From JBEAOO01 sp041164825 (GTDB lineage Bacteria > Pseudomonadota > Gammaproteobacteria > Burkholderiales > Burkholderiaceae_C), in NCBI GenBank assembly GCA_041164825.1, contig JBEAOO010000352.1, positions 1 to 12,460 on the forward strand: 12,460 bases of DNA. The letters are read 5' to 3'. Positions 1-5,852 of this stretch are shown one piece after another. Numbering within the stretch: position 1 is the stretch's first letter; each line of letters begins with the position of its first letter. Position numbers and translations under genes: made by a program. A model generated the notes under the pieces. It was not told where the DNA came from and did not search any database. It saw only the letters and a list, made by a program, of their open reading frames with translations.

Positions 1-435
1 TGGGCGCAGCACCACTGCGGCATCTTCCGCTCGGTGGACGGCGGCTTGCAGTGGTCCACCGTGCAACTCGTGCCGCAAACCGAACCCGCGCCCTCGGGCT
101 TCGGTTTTGCGGTGGCCTGCGACCCGCACAACCCCCAGCGCGCCTGGTTTGCGCCCGCCGTGGCCGACGCCTGCCGCCTGCCGGTGAACGGCCAACTCGT
201 GGTCGCGCGCACCGACGATGGCGGCCAGTCGTTTGAGGTGCAGCGGGACGGCTTGCCGCAGCAACACGCCTACCACCTCATCTACCGCCACGCGCTGCAA
301 GTGACGCCCGACGGCCAAACCCTCGCCATGGCCTCTACCACCGGCGGCCTCTGGGCCAGCGCCGATGCCGGCGCGCACTGGGCCTGCATCAGCCAACACC
401 TGCCACCGATCGCGGTGCTGGCGTTCGCGAGCTGA
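1..435 (+). CDS. BNR/Asp-box beta-propeller protein (sialidase/VPS10-like fold), 3' part
   Basis: Frame 1 is open from the first base to a TGA at 433-435, so the gene begins upstream of the window and only its last 144 residues are visible. Three Asp-box motifs (S/T-x-D-x-G-x-x-W/F) can be read: SVDGGLQW at visible residues 11-18, TDDGGQSF at 71-78 and SADAGAHW at 120-127. Asp boxes lie on the turns of beta-propeller blades in sialidases, VPS10/sortilin-like proteins and many bacterial WD40/YVTN/BNR-like proteins. The spacing fits the last blades of such a propeller, and the chain ends shortly after the final box, as expected for a stand-alone propeller. Substrate and location cannot be told because the N-terminus, with any signal peptide or catalytic residues, is missing. 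The family call is firm; an enzymatic role is not shown. Confidence 0.8.
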   Translation, partial: WAQHHCGIFRSVDGGLQWSTVQLVPQTEPAPSGFGFAVACDPHNPQRAWFAPAVADACRLPVNGQLVVARTDDGGQSFEVQRDGLPQQHAYHLIYRHALQVTPDGQTLAMASTTGGLWASADAGAHWACISQHLPPIAVLAFAS

Positions 436-476
436 GCGGCCAGGCCCAAAGCATCCGTCGACCCGGCGGCCGCCGG

Positions 477-515
477 CTCCCGCCCCCGCTGGGGGAGGGT
501 CGGGGTGGGGGCTTC
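477..515. repeat. G/C-rich intergenic palindrome, possible dispersed repeat
   Basis: The 118-base spacer between the BNR gene and the next gene holds a run that folds as five C (483-487), a GCT loop and five G (491-495), followed by G-rich sequence. Read on the minus strand it gives the spurious peptide PTLPQRGRE, a signature I associate with a palindromic spacer repeat common in GC-rich proteobacteria. The hairpin lacks a T tract, so it is not a convincing intrinsic terminator. The repeat assignment rests on recollection of the motif; only one clear copy is seen in this window. Confidence 0.45.
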
Positions 516-553
516 ATGCCCGGCCGCCCATTCCCCCGCTAAGCTCCGCCCCC

Positions 554-2038
554 ATGCTCCTCGCCGACACCCCACCCCTGCCGCCGCCCGCTCCCGTCGA
601 GATCACGCTCAGCGCCGAGCGCGTGGCCGTCAACGACAACCGCACCATGGGCCTGCTGGGCCTGAGCTACCAGCGCCGTTTCAGCCCACAGTGGTCGGGC
701 GGCCTCACGGTGTATGGCGCCGGCACCGGCGACCGCGGTGGCTTTTTTGCCTGGGGCGCCAGCGGCGCCTATCACCGCGACATCGGCCCCTGGCAGGCCG
801 AGGCCGGCCTGTTTGTGGGCGGTGGTGGCGGCAGCCCGGGCTGGGTCGGCAGCGGGCTGATGCTGCGCCCGCACCTGGAAGTGAGCCGTGACCTCGGCCC
901 GGTGAGATTGGGCCTGGGCGTGTCGCGCGTGCAGTTCCCGGATGGCCTGGTGCGCAGCACCCAGCCCTATGTGAGCTTGCGCTGGGCCAGCGATGCCTGG
1001 CTTGGCCCCGCTCATGGCGGCCCCGCCCCCGCCGCCAGCGCCACACTGCAAAGCGCCGCGGCCGAGAGCGAGTACGCCGCCGTGGCCGGCGTTTACCTGC
1101 CCACCCAGGCCCCGCGCCGCGATGCCTCGGGCGGCACCGGCAGCTTGCAATACGGTGGCATCGCGTTTCGCCGCACGCTGGCCGGTGGCCCGGTGCTGGG
1201 TGCTGCGCCCTACGGCGTGATCACGGCCCTGGGCGCCATGGGCGGCGGCTACGACGGTTATGCCGAGCTCACCGGCGGCCTGGGCCTGCAATGGCGCAGT
1301 GCCGCTTGGCCCACGCTGGCCCTGCGCGCTGAGGCCGCGGCAGGCTCGGCCGGCGCGGGCGCCACGGTCGACACCGGCGGCGGCCTGGTCGGCAAGGTGG
1401 GCGGCGCCGTGGTGTGGCGCCCGCTGCCGCACCTCTCGGTGGCCGCCCACGCCGGGCGCCTGCAAAGCCGGGGCCGTTTTGCCGCCAATGAAGCGCGGCT
1501 GGAGCTGGCGTGGCGGGCGTGGGATGTGATTCCCGGTGCGGTGTTTGCGGCCGCCGCTGGCGCGCCTGCGCCCACCGCATTCACTTGGGCGCCGTGGAGC
1601 GTCTCGGCCGGCTGGGCGGCCTATCCGCACCTGCTGCGCGACGATGGCACGACCCCGTCGGCCGGCTTGGTGGCGCTGAAGTTGGAGCGCGAATTTGGCC
1701 CCAGTTGGCGCCTGGTGGGTCAAGCCACCAACGCGGCCAGCGGCCAGGCCGGGGGGTATGCGGCCGGCCATTTGGGCGCAGGTTGGTTGACGCCACTGCA
1801 GCCCGACAGCCCCTGGCGCTTCGGTGCCGAGGCCACGCTGGGTGCGGCCGGTGGCGGCAGCGTCGCCGTCAACGGGGGGCTGTTTGCGCAGGCGCAGTTG
1901 CAGGCGCGTTATGCACTCTCACCAGGCTGGGCGCTGCAGGCTGATGTGGGGCGCTTGCGCGGCCTGCGAGGTGAGTTGTCGTCACCGCTGATCGGCGTGA
2001 GCCTGGTGTCGAGCTACTCGCGGCTGGAAGGGCGCTGA
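554..2038 (+). CDS. Hypothetical beta-rich, outer-membrane-barrel-like protein
   Basis: I do not recognise a named family. The 494-residue product starts at ATG 554, chosen because the frame upstream overlaps the BNR gene and the repeat spacer and reads as non-protein-like sequence. The chain is rich in Gly and Ala, with many short alternating hydrophobic strands separated by turns (for example LLGLSYQRRF, SGGLTVYGAG, LEVSRDLG, QYGGIAFRRT, VSLVSSYSRL). This looks like an outer-membrane beta-barrel or a repetitive beta-sheet protein. Against a classical porin: no signal peptide follows the chosen start, no Shine-Dalgarno is obvious, and the last residue is Arg, not an aromatic. The start could therefore be wrong, or the protein may be exported otherwise. 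It follows the BNR gene by 118 bases on the same strand and might be co-transcribed. Coding potential is good; function is unknown. Confidence 0.6.
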   Translation: MLLADTPPLPPPAPVEITLSAERVAVNDNRTMGLLGLSYQRRFSPQWSGGLTVYGAGTGDRGGFFAWGASGAYHRDIGPWQAEAGLFVGGGGGSPGWVGSGLMLRPHLEVSRDLGPVRLGLGVSRVQFPDGLVRSTQPYVSLRWASDAWLGPAHGGPAPAASATLQSAAAESEYAAVAGVYLPTQAPRRDASGGTGSLQYGGIAFRRTLAGGPVLGAAPYGVITALGAMGGGYDGYAELTGGLGLQWRSAAWPTLALRAEAAAGSAGAGATVDTGGGLVGKVGGAVVWRPLPHLSVAAHAGRLQSRGRFAANEARLELAWRAWDVIPGAVFAAAAGAPAPTAFTWAPWSVSAGWAAYPHLLRDDGTTPSAGLVALKLEREFGPSWRLVGQATNAASGQAGGYAAGHLGAGWLTPLQPDSPWRFGAEATLGAAGGGSVAVNGGLFAQAQLQARYALSPGWALQADVGRLRGLRGELSSPLIGVSLVSSYSRLEGR

Positions 2039-2054
2039 TCGGGGGAAGGGCGCG

Positions 2055-2087
2055 GCGTGGCGGGGCAGAAGCAAGCCCCCGCCGTGC
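2055..2087 (+). terminator. GC-rich hairpin after the barrel-like gene (weak terminator candidate)
   Basis: Seventeen bases after the stop at 2038, a stem pairs GGCGGGG (2059-2065) with CCCCGCC (2077-2083). It is extended outward by two wobble and two Watson-Crick pairs to 2055/2087. There is no T run directly behind it, so intrinsic termination is doubtful. It may only be a stable hairpin in the spacer between the barrel-like gene and the reductase. Confidence 0.25.
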
Positions 2088-2236
2088 ATGAGGTCAGCGG
2101 TTTTCACCCTGGCCTGATGCGTCCGCGCGGCCTATGCTGGGCGCTCCCTGTCACCCCGCTCAGCGACCGCCCACCATGCACTACAGACCCCTCGGCCGCA
2201 CCGGCTGGAACGTCTCCACCATCAGCTTCGGCGCAC

Positions 2237-2267
2237 CGGGCCTGTGCACGCTCTGGCAAGGCACGCG
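2237..2267 (+). repeat. Left 31-bp terminal inverted repeat of the element
   Basis: Begins CGGGCCTGTGCACG and is the exact reverse complement of 2474-2504. All 31 positions pair when checked one by one; the next bases outward (2236 C against 2505 T) and inward (2268 C against 2473 A) do not. Confidence 0.95.
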
Positions 2268-2366
2268 CCGCATCCCCTGAGGGCACAGGGCAAGGCGGGA
2301 GGGACGCCGTGTGCCTTCGGCCCACAAGGACCGAGCAACGCCGCCCTGTGCCCTCAGGGGATGCGG
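2268..2366. repeat. Internal hairpin 1 of the element
   Basis: 2268-2291 and 2343-2366 are perfect reverse complements over 24 bases, enclosing a 51-base loop. The stem starts at the base directly after the left terminal repeat, so the two helices would stack. The loop has weaker internal pairing (AAGGC 2292-2296 with GCCTT 2313-2317). Confidence 0.95.
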
Positions 2367-2379
2367 CCCGTCGGGTGAT

Positions 2380-2470
2380 CTCGGCAAACAGCCGCCGGCA
2401 GCGTTACACATGCTCGTCGTAGACGCGGCTACGTCTGCGCTGTGCGCCTTGCCGGTGGCTGTTTGCCGAG
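2380..2470. repeat. Internal hairpin 2 of the element
   Basis: 2380-2400 pairs with 2450-2470 over 21 positions, with one G-T at 2394/2456. The loop continues pairing (GCG 2401-2403 with CGC 2445-2447; CACA with TGTG), so the arm is paired for most of its length. The right stem ends three bases before the right terminal repeat. Confidence 0.93.
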
Positions 2471-2473
2471 TCA

Positions 2474-2504
2474 CGCGTGCCTTGCCAGAGCGTGCACAGG
2501 CCCG
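2474..2504 (-). repeat. Right 31-bp terminal inverted repeat of the element
   Basis: Exact reverse complement of 2237-2267. It contains a GTG at 2477 in frame with the reductase 3' piece, which would add PCQSVHRP ahead of the native VAIGG stretch if translated. Confidence 0.95.
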
Positions 2505-3477
2505 TGGCCATCGGCGGCACCTGGGGCGCCGTGGACGACCGCGAATCGATGGCCGCGCTGCACCTCGCGGTCGACCTGGGTGTCAACTTCATCGACACCG
2601 CCGATGTCTACGGCGACGGCCACAGCGAGCGATTGATTGCGCAGCTGCGCCAAGAGCGCCCGGGCGAGCACCTGGTGGTGGCCATCAAGGCCGGCCGCCG
2701 CCTCTCGACCCATGTGGCCGACGGCTACAACCGCGAGAACCTCACCGCCTTTGTCGAACGCAGCCTGCGCAACCTGCAGACCGAGGCGATCGATCTGCTG
2801 CAACTGCACTGCCCACCCACCGAGGTGTTCTACCGACCCGAGGTGTTTGGTGTGCTCGATGAGCTGGTGGCCGCGGGCAAGGTGCGCCACTGCGGCGTGA
2901 GCGTCGAGAAGGTCGAAGAGGGCCTGAAGGCGCTCGAGTACCCCGGCGTGCAAAGCGTGCAGATCGTGTTCAACGCGTTTCGCCAGCGGCCGGCGGAGCT
3001 GTTTTTTCAGCAGGCGCAGGCGCGCGAGGTGGGCATCCTGGCGCGGTTGCCGCTGTCCTCGGGCCTGCTCTCGGGCAAGCTCACCGCGCAAAGCACGTTT
3101 GCTGCTGACGACCACCGCAGCTTCAACCGCGACGGTGCCGCGTTCGACAAGGGCGAGACCTTCTCGGGCCTCGACTACGCCACCGGCCTGCAGGCGGTGG
3201 AGGCGCTGCGTCCGCTCGTGCCCGCCGGCCAGAGCCTGCCGCAGTTTGCGCTGCGCTGGATCTTGTCGCACCCGGCGGTCACCTGTGCCATCCCCGGCGG
3301 CAAGCGCGCCAGCCAAGTCGACGACAACATGGCCGCCGCCGACCTCCCGCCGCTCAGCCTGGATGAGCTGGCCGCCGTGCGCGAGGTCTACGAGCGCTAC
3401 GCCAAACCGCAGGTGCACCAGCGCTGGTGAGCGAGCGCCATCGCGCGCGGTCCACGCGCGACATGCACGTTTGAATG

Positions 3478-3509
3478 AAAAAGGGCCGCGACAACAGCGC
3501 GGCCCTTTT
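3478..3509. terminator. Bidirectional intrinsic terminator
   Basis: A 12-bp stem pairs 3479-3490 (AAAAGGGCCGCG) with 3498-3509 (CGCGGCCCTTTT) around a 7-base loop. It has A residues on one side and T residues on the other, so it can work on both strands. It lies between the end of the reductase (3430, +) and the end of the CsgG-like gene (3566, -), exactly where a shared terminator for convergent genes is expected. Confidence 0.9.
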
Positions 3510-3565
3510 GCGTTGAGCGGATGACGGGCGCGCAGCCAGCGCGCTCCGGTCTCGGCATGGCAGGC

Positions 3566-4429
3566 TTACTTGCCCACCTTCAGCTGGCCACCGCGGCCCA
3601 GGCCGCCCTTGACCTCTTGCGCCTTGTAGTTGCGCAGGCCCACCACCATGCTGTTGTAGGCATCGATGAAGGCGGCCACGGCGGCCTTGCCTTCTGGCGT
3701 GCGCGAGAAACCGCTCAGCGCGCCACCGGCACCGCCGCCAAACAAGCCTGCCGCCGCGCCGTAGTTGGTGGCCGTGGAGTTGCCTTCGGCCATGGCGATT
3801 TGCACGCCCGAGCGGATGTCGGTCAGCGCCAGCGTCACCACCGACGACTTGGTCTCCAGCCCACCGGCCAAGCGGCCGAGCATCGCGTTGCGGCTGCCCA
3901 GCAGGCCGCCCACCACGCCCGACACGCCCCCCGTGGTTTCGTTGTCCACAATGATCGTCGGCTCCAGGAAGTAGTCGGCCGCCACGCGTTGGCCTTTTTC
4001 TTGGTTGGAGCCGGCGCGGAACTCACCCGAGTTGCGCTGCTTGTCGGTGATGTTGCTCAGTTTGCTCTCGGTGCGGTTGTTGCCCACCGAGGTGATCACG
4101 AAGCAGTTGGACTGCTGCACGGCCAGGCGGATCAGTGGCTCGATGGTGGTGACCTTGGTGGCCGCGCCAAACGAGGCGTACCACTCCTTGCCGCGGCCAT
4201 CGTCCACGGCCAGCGTGCCCAGCGGTGCGGCGCAGCGCTCCAGGTTTTTGTCGGCGCCGGCGCTGGTGGCACCCGCGGCCGCGCCCGTGGCTGCGGTGGC
4301 CGCGTTGCCGGTGGACACCGTGCCGCCCGGCGTCACGCAGCCGGCCAGACCCAGGGTGGCGGCCAGCGCCAGCGCGCTCAGTGCCAGCGGGGTGGTGGAT
4401 GACGATGTGGATGGTTGTTGTGCGCGCAT
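3566..4429 (-). CDS. CsgG/HfaB-like lipoprotein
   Basis: The 287-residue product begins with a lipoprotein signal: a hydrophobic stretch ends in LAGC, with Cys31 as the predicted lipidated residue, so the mature protein should be membrane anchored in the periplasm. A Thr/Ala/Gly-rich linker follows to about residue 60. Then comes a CsgG-like domain (KVTTIEPLIRLAVQQSNCF, a GQRVAADYFLEPTI region, and SSVVTLALTDIRSG near the C-terminal half). CsgG itself forms the outer-membrane secretion pore for curli, but many CsgG-like lipoproteins occur without curli genes and have no defined role; none of csgA, B, E or F is seen here. The start at 4429 is supported by GGGAG six bases upstream. It lies 96 bases downstream of the Sel1-like gene on the same strand and is probably co-transcribed. 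Glycine-rich stretches (AAGLFGGGAGGALSG) are notable. Family call fairly firm; function unknown. Confidence 0.8.
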   Translation of the reverse strand: MRAQQPSTSSSTTPLALSALALAATLGLAGCVTPGGTVSTGNAATAATGAAAGATSAGADKNLERCAAPLGTLAVDDGRGKEWYASFGAATKVTTIEPLIRLAVQQSNCFVITSVGNNRTESKLSNITDKQRNSGEFRAGSNQEKGQRVAADYFLEPTIIVDNETTGGVSGVVGGLLGSRNAMLGRLAGGLETKSSVVTLALTDIRSGVQIAMAEGNSTATNYGAAAGLFGGGAGGALSGFSRTPEGKAAVAAFIDAYNSMVVGLRNYKAQEVKGGLGRGGQLKVGK

Positions 4430-4435
4430 GGCGTG

Positions 4436-4440
4436 CTCCC
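4436..4440 (-). promoter_or_regulatory. Ribosome binding site for the CsgG-like gene
   Basis: On the minus strand GGGAG stands six bases before the ATG at 4429, a good Shine-Dalgarno. It matters because most plus-strand genes in this window have no recognisable one. Confidence 0.6.
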
Positions 4441-4525
4441 GTGTGTTGAAGGTCAGAAGAAGGGGGTGGCCAAGGTGGCGGTGGCCATGGAAAAAAAGCT
4501 CAGCAGCGTGGCCTGCGGCCGCCGC

Positions 4526-5155
4526 TCAATACGGCACCCAGCCGGCACCGCGCCACGCCCAGTAATACGGGTAGCCGGTCACCCAGTAGCCGTACCAATA
4601 ACTGCGGCGCTCTTTCACCCAGCGGCGGTACTCGGCATCGCTTTTCTTGGCGGCGGTGGCCTCGGTCAGCAGTTTGGCGGCTTCGTTGTCGCCGCTGCCG
4701 GCGGCCAGGGTCAGCCACTTCTCGGCCTCGATCGGGTCAGAGCCCATCTCCTCGTAGCCCGAGAGATAGAGCCGGCCCAGCGCCGTTTGTGCCGGCACAT
4801 GGCCGTGGTCGGCGGCCTCACGCATCCATTGCAGCGCTTGGTAGCTGTCGCGCTTGACGCCGTCACCGCGGAAAAAACGCAGCCCCAGGTCAAACGCCGC
4901 GCGCGGGTCTTTGGCGCCCAGGCGCTCCAGCTCGGCCAGGCGGCGGGCGGCGGCCGGGTCGTCTTCTTGCACCTTGAAGGTGGCCGAACTGCGCTCGCGG
5001 TCCGAGCAGCCGCTGTCGTCGCAAATGCGGATCGGGTCGGTGCGCTGGGCCTGCGCGGCACCGGTGGCGCTCAGCAGCGTGGCAGCCAGGGCGGCCGACA
5101 CGAACACACGCACGGCACCCCGGCCGGCGAACGGGCTTGTTTGGTTGGCGGTCAT
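4526..5155 (-). CDS. Secreted Sel1-repeat protein with a Tyr/Trp-rich tail
   Basis: The 209-residue product starts at ATG 5155, preceded by AAGGGAG at good spacing; an upstream extension of the frame to 5260 reads as non-native. Residues 1-36 form a signal peptide (hydrophobic core VFVSAALAATLL, then AQA before QRTD), so export to the periplasm is likely. Residues about 70-160 hold two Sel1-like helical repeats, seen as AAFDLGLRFFRGDGV with A-x-x-W-M-R-E-A-A, then AQTALGRLYLSGYEE with A-E-K-W-L-T-L-A-A. Such repeats usually mediate protein contacts. The last 27 residues (183-209) contain seven Tyr and five Trp, ending GWVPY, a tail not part of the Sel1 fold. The CsgG-like lipoprotein follows on the same strand, suggesting a shared envelope role, but this is inference. 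No enzyme motif is seen. Confidence 0.8.
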   Translation of the reverse strand: MTANQTSPFAGRGAVRVFVSAALAATLLSATGAAQAQRTDPIRICDDSGCSDRERSSATFKVQEDDPAAARRLAELERLGAKDPRAAFDLGLRFFRGDGVKRDSYQALQWMREAADHGHVPAQTALGRLYLSGYEEMGSDPIEAEKWLTLAAGSGDNEAAKLLTEATAAKKSDAEYRRWVKERRSYWYGYWVTGYPYYWAWRGAGWVPY

Positions 5156-5159
5156 GCCT

Positions 5160-5166
5160 CTCCCTT
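5160..5166 (-). promoter_or_regulatory. Ribosome binding site for the Sel1-repeat gene
   Basis: On the minus strand AAGGGAG lies four bases before the ATG at 5155. It selects this start over the longer reading of the frame and gives a clean signal peptide. Confidence 0.6.
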
Positions 5167-5231
5167 GGAATCTCGTGGCACAGGGCGGCGCCGTTTTTTG
5201 TGGATGACTTGCTGTGGGCCGCCAGCCGCGG

Positions 5232-5237
5232 ATTGTA
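5232..5237 (-). promoter_or_regulatory. Possible -10 element upstream of the Sel1-repeat gene
   Basis: TACAAT on the minus strand is close to the sigma-70 -10 consensus and stands about 75 bases before the start codon. No good -35 hexamer is found at 16-18 bases, so this is only a candidate. Confidence 0.25.
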
Positions 5238-5369
5238 GGCAGCAGACAACGCCCGCCCATCCCTTGAACCCACCCCCATCGGTGGGGGGCGCTGGCTTGA
5301 CCGCTCGGACAGCTCGGCCACCGCCCCCCCCGGAGGAGCGACCGACAGCGCGGTGCGCGGGCCTCGACC
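5238..5369. other. G/C-run-rich spacer without a gene
   Basis: Between the Sel1-like gene and the broken cupin the sequence holds homopolymer runs: CCCCC at 5273-5277 facing GGGGGG at 5284-5289 across a short loop, and a long C run near 5323-5330. A weak hairpin is possible. The minus-strand frame of the cupin end continues through it without a stop. I see no gene; it may be a dispersed intergenic repeat, which one window cannot show. Confidence 0.35.
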
Positions 5370-5747
5370 TGCCCGGTCGATCACCACAAAGTGCTTGCGC
5401 GCGGGGCTCGGCACCTCAAACACGCCCTCGAACTCCCCCGGATCACCGCGCGCTGCCCGAGGCCCACATCGGGGGTGGGCCCGCTGCTGTCGTGCAGGCG
5501 CACCGAGCCTTCGAGCGCAAAGAACACCTCCTCCTTGCCCGGCGGAAAAGCCATGCGCCACGCCCCCATCTCGCAGCGCCACTTGCCTACGCTCAAGCCC
5601 ACGCCCACGCTCAGGTCGCCCTGCGGCGCCTCGCAGGGCGTCCACGTGTGGCGTGCCGGGTGGCCGCTCACCAGCCGGTCGCGGCGTGGATGGTCGAGGG
5701 TGAGCGGGCCGGTGGGGGGCGTTGAGGCGGGTGATGGTGCGCAACAT
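5370..5747 (-). pseudogene. Cupin-domain protein gene with two frame breaks
   Basis: The minus-strand start at 5747 gives MLRTITRLNAP. The frame then breaks within six G (5714-5719 on the plus strand), where removing one base gives the continuation TGPLTLDHPRRDRLVSGHP. The middle frame reads as a clear cupin: WRCEMGAWRMAFPPG, EEVFFALEGSVRLHD and VGLGQRAVI. It breaks again near 5435-5441, where adding one base gives PGEFEGVFEVPSPARKHFVV in the first frame. The two shifts compensate, and the restored protein of about 120 residues resembles the small Cupin_3 (DUF861, EutQ-like) beta-barrel family. The native stop is not obvious; the frame runs on past 5370. Both breaks lie in or next to homopolymer runs, so sequencing error is as likely as real decay. 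No function can be assigned beyond the fold. Confidence 0.7.
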
Positions 5748-5852
5748 GGGGCGGGATTGCGGCGCGCTCGTCCGCGGCAGACGCAGCTCTTGGTCTCCGG
5801 CCGCGTCCGTCAGGGCGAGAATGCCCGGTTCCGCGCTCCGCGCCGCCCCACC
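5748..5852. other. Divergent intergenic region upstream of mksF
   Basis: These 105 bases separate the broken cupin (-) from mksF (+) and should hold the promoter of the mks operon. I see no near-consensus -10/-35 pair, no operator palindrome and no Shine-Dalgarno before the mksF ATG, which is preceded by CCGCCCCACC. Confidence 0.4.

Larger units (their letters stand above)
2237..2504. mobile_element. 268-bp non-coding insertion with three long perfect or near-perfect stems (MITE-like)
   Basis: The element is bounded by perfect 31-bp inverted repeats (2237-2267 and 2474-2504). Directly inside, a 24-bp perfect stem pairs 2268-2291 with 2343-2366. A 21-bp stem pairs 2380-2400 with 2450-2470, with one G-T mismatch. 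Together they form a three-way junction or cloverleaf in a single strand. Smaller hairpins fill both loops, for example AGACG 2421-2425 with CGTCT 2432-2436, and CACA 2407-2410 with TGTG 2441-2444. No ORF of its own is convincing. It sits inside the reductase gene and its removal restores the frame. No target-site duplication is seen: the left flank ends GCAC and the right begins TGGC. Absence of coding plus terminal repeats fits a non-autonomous transposable element mobilised in trans. The three-stem layout and missing duplication are unlike ordinary DDE-transposase MITEs. I do not recognise the family. Confidence 0.8.
2176..3430 (+). pseudogene. Aldo/keto reductase gene split by a 268-bp structured insertion
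   Basis: The 5' piece (2176-2236) encodes an AKR N-terminus, MHYRPLGRTGWNVSTISFGA. It then runs into the element at 2237-2504 and stops at TGA 2278-2280, giving only 34 residues. The 3' piece (2505-3430) encodes the remainder in another frame. Removing exactly 2237-2504 joins C2236 to TG2505 as CTG and restores FGALAIGGTWG and a 328-residue reductase of normal family length. In the restored protein the AKR catalytic tetrad is present: Asp51 and Tyr56 in DTADVYG, Lys82 in AIKAG and His122 in LQLHC. AKRs reduce aldehydes or ketones with NADPH on a TIM barrel; the substrate here is unknown. The 3' piece has no further stop or frameshift, so the break is recent or tolerated. A GTG at 2477 inside the right repeat is in frame and could start a shortened protein lacking the first strand. 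Most likely a disrupted gene. Confidence 0.85.

Noticed and set aside
539..1771. Minus-strand open frame opposite the barrel-like gene
   Set aside because: Low-complexity Ala/Gly/Arg/His peptide typical of antisense GC-rich frames, with no motif or start signal.
2239..2502. GGCC at both ends as a target-site duplication
   Set aside because: The tetramer is part of the perfect terminal repeats, and removing one copy with the inner sequence does not restore the reductase frame.
2311..2862. Open frame running out of the insertion element into the reductase
   Set aside because: Outside the element it is off-frame to a clear reductase sequence; inside it follows the hairpins. No evidence for a protein encoded by the element.
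3521..4402. Plus-strand open frame opposite the CsgG-like gene
   Set aside because: The minus strand has a lipobox, a Shine-Dalgarno and a recognisable domain; the plus frame has none.
4485..4520. T-rich tract on the minus strand after the Sel1-like gene as a terminator
   Set aside because: Seven T residues are present but the preceding stem is only a few base pairs, so termination between the two minus-strand genes is not supported.
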